64,000 nt of DNA from Tamarix chinensis (lineage: Eukaryota > Streptophyta > Magnoliopsida > Caryophyllales > Tamaricaceae). The notes beneath the pieces are model-generated. The model was not told where the DNA came from, did not search any database, and saw nothing but the letters and a program-made list of their open reading frames with translations. The DNA lies in contig CM060174.1 in assembly GCA_030549775.1 (NCBI GenBank), positions 91,900,132 through 91,964,131 on the forward strand. The letters are read 5' to 3'. A program made the translations under genes and the position numbers. Shown in pieces: positions 57,801 to 64,000 of this stretch (position 1 is the stretch's first letter; each line of letters starts with the position of its first letter).

Positions 57801-58551
57801 ATGTAAACTTGAATTAAATACAAATTTGAAGAAACCCAATAGCTTAGACTCGGACCTGACTTGATGTTCGCCTAACTTGAAACAACAAAACCTCTTATAA
57901 ACTAGGCTAAACTTAAAGGACACCTAACCTGAACCCAAACCTGATTGCATAACATGCCTACTTTTAATTTGACCCAAATTGACCCATCCCAAATTTGATT
58001 CATATGAAGGAAATAAAATCGTGGCTGCGGTCACGACATTGTGGTCTTGGGGTATCGCAAAAGATATTTTATATGTCACGATTGTTGCGGTATGATTTTT
58101 TTTTTCCATAGCAAATATCAGCACATATTGGTCATATATCTGTTAATATCAATCAATATTAGTGATATATATGTGATTTTTTTTTCTTCGTCACGTATCG
58201 CCAAGGCTAAAATCAGATACGCCTCGATTAATATTTTTTGTATGTTTATATGACCCATTTGCCACATCTAAGTAGAATATATCAAAATTTTCATTATTCT
58301 TATTTGTTGCCATAATTTTTTTCTTTTAAATATAAATTTTAAAAAATTATAATTAGAGAGTAAGGTTCTATAACCCAAAATAGATAAAAGTTCATTACAT
58401 CCTACAAGCAACTAAGTCCCACAACCCACTTCTGAGAACAAGACTGCAAATTTAATGAAGGTGAAAAAGTGTATCATTTTCTTTGCTTAGAGAGTCAAGA
58501 GATCAAACACAAATATCAACTACTTTATTCCTCAATTGAGGGAAATTTTGA
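57801..58551. other. Remainder of the CCCAAA-type repeat and AT-rich DNA
   Basis: 57801-57990 continues the CCAACCC-like texture. 58010-58270 carries CACGACATTG/GGTCATATATC words and ends with GACCCATTTGCCACATCTAA. The rest is AT-rich and empty of genes. Confidence 0.35.
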
Positions 58552-59305
58552 AACTTCAAACTGAAGTGGCTAATAGAACTCTAGGTACTTTGTTACAAGG
58601 GTTAGTAAATAAGAGCACCGAAAATTAGGGTATAAAGCTTGCACATGTTGAATTCGTATATAATAGGAGTCCTTCTAGTACAACTCAATTGAGCCCTTTT
58701 GAGGTTGTCTATAGGATTAATTCTTATCTACCCATTGATATGTTGTCATTTAAAAGAGGAGATATAAAAAATTATGATGTTAAGGAAACAATCGAAATTA
58801 AAAACAACATTGAAAACATTGATCGAATGCTAAATATCAAGCTCAAGTAAATAAAAATATAATTCAACAAGTGTTTAAACTAGGAGATTTGGTATGGTTT
58901 CATTCGAGAAAATAAAGATTTCCAAACTTAAGAAAGAATAAACTAATGCCAAAAGCTAATGGGCCATTCAAAATCTCAAGAAAATGTGGCAATAATGCAT
59001 ATGAACTTGAATTATCTACACATTATGGAGGAGTATCTAGGACTTTCAACATTGGTGACTTATCTCCTTATTATAGTAATGATAATTTGAGGAAAATTTC
59101 TTCTTTACAAGGGGAGAATGATTTAGGAGCATCTCTAACTCACTCTCAATATTATTCTTCAAACGATGAAGAACAAGAAGAATTAGCATACTTGGAGACG
59201 AAACCTATTGTGCTTGAAAATTCTTATACTTCTAATGTTTTGCCAAGTAATTCTTGCAGTTATTGTATATGTTTGCAAGAATTTTATGCTATTAAAGGTA
59301 TTTGA
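58552..59305 (+). pseudogene. Ty3/gypsy integrase C-terminal relic
   Basis: The reading starts at the integrase catalytic Glu region, LQTEVANRTLGTLLQGLVNK, and goes on through LAHVEFVYNRSPSSTTQLSPF with stops. It then opens as a 119-codon piece at 58946-59305: MPKANGPFKISRKCGNNAYE, LELSTHYGGVSRTFNIGDLS and PYYSNDNLRK. That is the GPF/NDNAY/FNV-DLSPY end of non-chromodomain gypsy integrases. The DDE core before the Glu is missing. No chromodomain is present, so this is a different lineage from the complete element at 34466-40225. Confidence 0.8.
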
Positions 59306-59959
59306 TGTACAATACAATGACAATGGTATTCCAAGGATTACAAAGTGCTAGGAAGAATAAGGCTACAAGACACAAAGTTGGATTACATATGTTAAACCTA
59401 TGTATTACATTATTAAAGTTTGTGTAGTTTTGTTATTTTGTTGTATACTTTGTAATACTTATAAATTATCATTGTAACTCTTAAATATATGCTTGTACCA
59501 TACATTAGGAGGTTAATTTCATTAATAAGGGCTGAATGGTGGGCTTGTTAATGAAAGGGGCCTGTATGGGTGCATGTATATATAAAGACTTGTACACTTG
59601 ATCTCGGAATCAATCATTCAACCATACTGGAAGGAATTTGCTAAACTCGAACAATAGATAAACACTAAGTCATGTGTGTTCCTTCTTCGTCTCTTCTCCT
59701 TCTTCAATTAAGAGATTTGGAGAGTAGTAGAGTGTATTTTATTGAAAAATAGATGATTTCTCTTTAGAAGGCTTAAGATCTTAAGATTAGATCTTTGCTA
59801 CCTTCCAAAGGATATTCGACATTGATACCAACTTCCACACCATATCAATAATTTAATGAATTTGCAATACCTAAGGCCTATAGAAAAAGTTCCTAGAAAT
59901 GTTGAAGATTTTTTGGTGATGATCTTCCACATTAGTAACCTTACTTTCGGTAACCAGAT
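59306..59959 (+). repeat. Possible 3' LTR remnant after the integrase relic
   Basis: Directly downstream of the integrase end. It contains a TATATATAAAGACTTG promoter-like word (59576-59591) and a CT-rich segment (59680-59715), the content expected of an LTR. Termini and a second copy were not found. Confidence 0.3.
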
Positions 59960-62900
59960 ACTTTATCTTGGTTTTCACCTATATAAATACCCTACCCTAT
60001 ACTACATTGTGGCCATACCCTACTCCCACCAACCCCTGTGTGACCTTACCTAATGCCTTATTCCCTTCACCATGCCTCTGTCTCCTCCATGTTTCCTTCC
60101 ATATGTTTTGATCTATTCTTCCCTTCTCGCCACCATCCTTTTTAAACGCTTCCTCCCCTTTTTCTTTCTTCTCCCCTTCTATTACAAGAAACACAACTAC
60201 CATGCTCCCTACCCCCATCATTTTCTCCTATTCCTCCTACACATGTGGGTTGGAGTTAAATCGTTGCTCGATCACCCCATCCCCTTCTCCTTCTCTACGT
60301 GCATCATACACACACACACACATATATATATACATACACTCACGCATACAACATAGAGAAATTCCTCTCTCTCCCTAAATTTGCTTTCAAAACTCACTAC
60401 CACCAAAACAAAACCTTCTTTCCTTCTCTCCCTCATTTTAGCTTTCACCAAACACACCCAAAACCACCATATCCTCTAGCAACATCCAACTCCCCCATAA
60501 CCCTCCTCCTACCTGCAACACTCCTTTATGATGCATCCTCTTTAGCTCTGGCCAATGCTACAACACCATACCCTCCATTAGCCAAAGTTACCACACTCTC
60601 CCTAGCTTCGGCAATTCCCATTTCACCTCACCTCCCAACTTTACCTATTCTTGTCGATCTCCCAACCCTTATTGCATATAAAACCACTGATTCTCTTGCA
60701 TTATCTTTGATAGGTTTCACTACAGCACACCCCCATCTTTGGCTCCTTTTGGCATTCCTCACACCCCAACAACAATAAATTGTGTCATTTCCCCCCTTCT
60801 CTTTGGTGTTGCTTCCCTTGTTGTATGGTGTTCCTTTGTTATTGCACCATTTTAGCACCTTTGGCTGGTTAACTTCCTAACCTTTTCTTAAATCATTTTT
60901 AATTAATTTTTGTTAATTGGGTGTTAATTTCTTAAGTAATCCATGAAGATCTTGGAGAGAATAAACTTATGTGAGCTTAGGGATAATTTTATGTGTATGC
61001 ATGCTTTTGTTTACATCTAGTTAAGGTTTTATATTTTTCAAGCATTATGACATGCATGATAAATTGATAACATGTTAAGTAAATGCTACATACCATTGTT
61101 ATAAGTTAAGTTATATGCATGAGTAATATGTTATATAATTTACGAACACATGTCTAGGGTTTTGCTAGGGTTTGAAATTTTTTCAAGTTATGATTTAAAT
61201 GCCATGATAAATATATCATGATTATTATTTCATGGTAGCTAGGGTTGTTATAAATAATATGGAAACAAACACACATGATTAGGGTTATAATATGATAATT
61301 GCTATTGGCATGTTCTAGAGTTACCAATGTTTCCTTACATGCACCGTAATGTAACTTGCCTATTAAATACCATATAATGCTATAGATATATGTGTATATG
61401 TTGCATAGAATATATAACGCGTTCAAAATACATGATTAGGGTATGTAGACGTAACTCACTAAATGAATGAAAAGTGAAAAATATAGTCAGTTACTAAATC
61501 GTAAAGATTATGTGTGTGCTAAAATATTATGAATTGTTGTCTTTTAGCCTTTTATGACAATTTGCTCATAATTACAATGTTTGGTATGAAATTGGAAAAA
61601 ATGTTGAAATTAGGGGTTTTGAGGGCATTTTGATCATTTTGACCTAATCCACCTATTGTGAATAATTGGATATAGGATTTCCTTAAACTTTGGTAGGTTA
61701 ACCTTAGTGTTAACTTTGTATTTGACCTAAACCGTTGACCTTAGTGTTGATGTGGATAATTAAAAATAAAGGAAAATAGGAACAATTATGTAATATGTGT
61801 TTTCTGTGGTTACCTTATAAAATACTAATAGTTAAAGTGGAAGACCTCGAGTTTAGGAATTGTTTCTCTTTAGGGGTAGCTACCCTAGAGATGAGGTAGG
61901 ATCCCTAGGTTTTTTTAGTTCACTGGTGTGTTATTTTACCCTAATAAAGCTCTAATATTCTCTATGGGTAACCTACGAGCCCTATAGGGGGTATCAAATA
62001 CCTTAGGATTATGTGTCCTAAGTGAAGAGGGTACCGTGTCACCTTGTGTACCAATATGACCAGAGTGTTGTTATGTCTCTAGGTTATATGGTTGGGAGGA
62101 TACCAAGGTGTCTTATCCACCTATATAATTGGTGTACTTTTATGTCTCCGAGTTGTTATTGTATCCCCCACGATTAAATACATAAATATGAAAATGATTT
62201 ATCATTGGATTGTTAGATTGGTCAATATTGGCCTTTATTCCCTACCTTGGTATTTGGAATTGGTTTGGATGTATTGATTTGGTAGTTGTCTTAGTGCCTT
62301 ATGTCAGTATTTAGAATTGATTTGAAATGGTTGTTTTGGTATTTACCTTAGTTTCTTACCTTGGTACTGAAATTAGTTTAGATATGTTGATTTTGGTAGT
62401 TGCCATAATGCCCTACCTTGGTATTTGTAATTGATTTGATTAATTAGATATGTCTGTTTTGTACCTTGAGATGATGTGAAGTGATTTAGTATATTTTATT
62501 ATTGATCTTGAATATATATTATCTCATAATAACTGCATGTGGTTATAGTATGTTTTTTTGTGCTTTGAGTATGATTTTTTGGATTATATTGTGATAATGT
62601 GCAATGTGTGTATGCTTCCTCTTATGAGATACTATGATTTACTCAATATGAGAAAGTCGTACTGATACTACATTTGTAGATTATTATGTGAAGGGCATGG
62701 AGTGTTCGAGGCATGTTATAGAGACAAGGAAGAGTGGAGCCTTTGGGAAGAGGTTCCATTCTCGGAATGGGCCTACGAGTCTAAGAGTTAGGGCAAACTG
62801 GTGTTGTACCTACAGATACTAGCTTTTGTGGTACTCAATTTTTTAGAGTCTTATGGCATTTTTTTGTATTTTAATTATTGCAGATGTACAGAGAATAGTA

Positions 62901-63086
62901 GCCGTATCCTTTATCTACGTAATTCCTCTTACTTCCAATGTTTTATTTTGGTTGTGGTTTTTTTAGCCTTAGCACTTGACATAAAGGAAACCGGACTTAT
63001 GCTAAATGTTATAGTAACACCTATTATTTTTATAATTAAAGCTTTTGTAAAATAAAATTTTTAAGTAGTAAATTTTGGGGTATTAG
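59960..63086 (+). mobile_element. M7: family M copy, left end unresolved
   Basis: The right end AAGTAGTAAATTTTGGGGTATTA (to about 63086) is the family terminus. A TATA box CTATATAAATACCCT at 59980-59995 is followed by a long C/T-rich leader (60000-60850) that aligns with the M1 leader in reverse complement. Bases 61610-62110 align with M1 and M4. The Thr/Pro/Leu-rich frame at 60299-60778 runs along this leader and starts in a (CA)n tract (60306-60324), so it is not called as a gene. Confidence 0.6.
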
Positions 63087-63689
63087 ATAAAGGTCATATA
63101 GCTTCTTCCCATGCTTCTCTTGACTCCCTCTTAGCTCCAACATTTCCTACATAACACATCAAGAAAGAAGTAACACGAAATAAGGAGCTAAACTAGGCTA
63201 AAATATAAGGAAATCACACCAAAGAATAAGCAAATAAGGGTAAGAAATGATTAAAATATTGAAAGTATTCAAAGTTATCACCTCCTAATTACCCATATAT
63301 AATGATGTGAAAATTTTTGCAACTTTTTCTAATCATGCTCATCAATATATCATGTTGTTTGCTTCTCATTTTGTGGCCCAATTATGCAAGTGGCTATTAG
63401 TGTGCATAGGCTTAATCCTTGACAAAATGTTGGTTGATGCTTGAGTTGGTGGCTCAATGTGTTGGTTGATATCAAGCCATGTTGGGCTATCCTAAGCCAT
63501 GAGAAAGGTGGTGACTTTAGTCAGCTTATACATGGCTTGATTCCTTATCCAATTATCTTAGTCCAATTTAGGAGTGTTTTGACACTTTCTAACTTAGAGA
63601 AATTAATTAGGAGGCTTGTATCACTTGTGGGGAATTCTCTTGCATCACCCTAACCTTATCGAAAAGGATCCCTCTTATCCTTGTATATA
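63087..63689. other. Stretch between M7 and a gypsy relic, no gene seen
   Basis: Probably the 3' untranslated or LTR part of the minus-strand gypsy relic that follows, but no LTR terminus is visible. Confidence 0.35.
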
Positions 63690-64000
63690 TTTCATATAGA
63701 TTAGCAAAAAAATCTCTCACATTAAATATGTTTGATATGCCCCAATTTCTATTGGTAACTCAAGCCGATAAGCATTGTTCCCTATCTTTTCAATGATTTT
63801 GAATGATTCCTCACTCCGAGCCATTAAATTCTTCTTTTACCAAGTTAGGAACCACATTTTACAAAGGTGTAACCAAATAAGATCCCCTAGTTCAAAAATT
63901 TATTCATTTCGATGCTTGTTGGCCTTTCTTTTGTTTATCTCATTAATGAGTTCAATATGAGATCACACATGTCGCATAAATGCCTTTGCCTTGTCACTTT
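63690..64000 (-). pseudogene. Ty3/gypsy integrase C-terminal relic, runs off the window
   Basis: The minus strand from 64000 gives SDKAKAFMRHVWSHIELINE and INKRKANKHRNKF. A GDLIWLHL-like, shifted GILFGYTF segment follows, then RSEESFKIIEKIG and the degraded YQTYLM. Gypsy integrases have the same order: VREHIxxxNEKYKxxAD, the GDLVWxHLRKxRFP motif, then DGPFKVLxKINDNAY. Stops and shifts break it. It faces the similar relic at 58552-59305 across M7. Confidence 0.65.

Noticed and set aside
57429..57806. 125-codon Ile/Met-rich frame that looks like a membrane protein
   Set aside because: It is the translation of GAT, AAT and ATT tracts, with no real membrane-protein pattern and no homologue recognised.
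60299..60778. 159-codon Pro/Thr/Leu-rich frame
   Set aside because: It begins in a (CA)n tract and runs along the C/T-rich leader of M7; composition explains it.
1..64000. tRNA, rRNA and microRNA genes
   Set aside because: No cloverleaf with intact A and B boxes and no rRNA core sequence was recognised by eye. Hairpins found belong to MITEs or microsatellites. A covariance-model scan would be decisive.

Overview
The window is nuclear DNA of a flowering plant. A plant-specific Dof transcription-factor gene lies among plant-type transposons: a chromodomain Ty3/gypsy element primed by initiator tRNA-Met, copia, LINE, CACTA and PIF/Harbinger relics, many MITEs, and long AT-rich stretches with trinucleotide microsatellites. 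The species cannot be named from this sequence. There are no CRISPR arrays, operons, rRNA genes or recognisable tRNA genes.

Only one host gene is convincing: an intronless 279-codon Dof gene at 45228-46067 (+). Low-copy-looking, more GC-rich islands without a defensible reading frame lie at 12.6-14.9, 25.0-25.4, 47.7-48.3 and 54.2-54.6 kb.

The rest is nested mobile DNA. The youngest piece is a 5.76-kb chromovirus-like gypsy element on the minus strand (34466-40225). Its two LTRs are about 99% identical, and its primer site, polypurine tract and all domains are present, but gag-pol is broken by two frameshifts and three nonsense codons. The most widespread component is a family of long LTR-like repeats, here called family M. 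They start near TGTAATACCCC-AAATTT, end near AAATTT-GGGGTATTACA, and lack any internal region. M1 (1-2332), M2 (2550-7323), M8 (15635-18677), M5 (41148-41905) and M6 (~52108-53545) point to the minus strand. M3 (19652-22892), M4 (~29850-33143) and M7 (~59960-63086) point to the plus strand. M2 has perfect 5-bp target duplications; M5 and M8 have 4-of-5 matches. Such copies read best as solo LTRs.

These insertions split older elements. M8 and M3 both interrupt one decayed minus-strand copia (RNase H 15170-15634, RT 18678-19651). M5 splits a decayed L1-type LINE (40880-44328). M6 abuts a decayed CACTA element (49099-~52107). Two further gypsy integrase relics (58552-59305 + and 63690-64000 -) flank M7. 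MITE-like elements with visible terminal inverted repeats are at 25756-26303, 44329-44664 (about 560 bp upstream of the Dof start), 48841-49073 and 53942-54075.

No coherent, clearly undescribed functional system is visible. The most unusual signals are the expansion of family M, its repeat-bearing pyrimidine-rich leader regions (including an exact 33-bp, frame-preserving minisatellite in M1), the C-to-T style decay of the gypsy element, and a (TA)n-bounded duplicated insertion at 30.6-31.0 kb.
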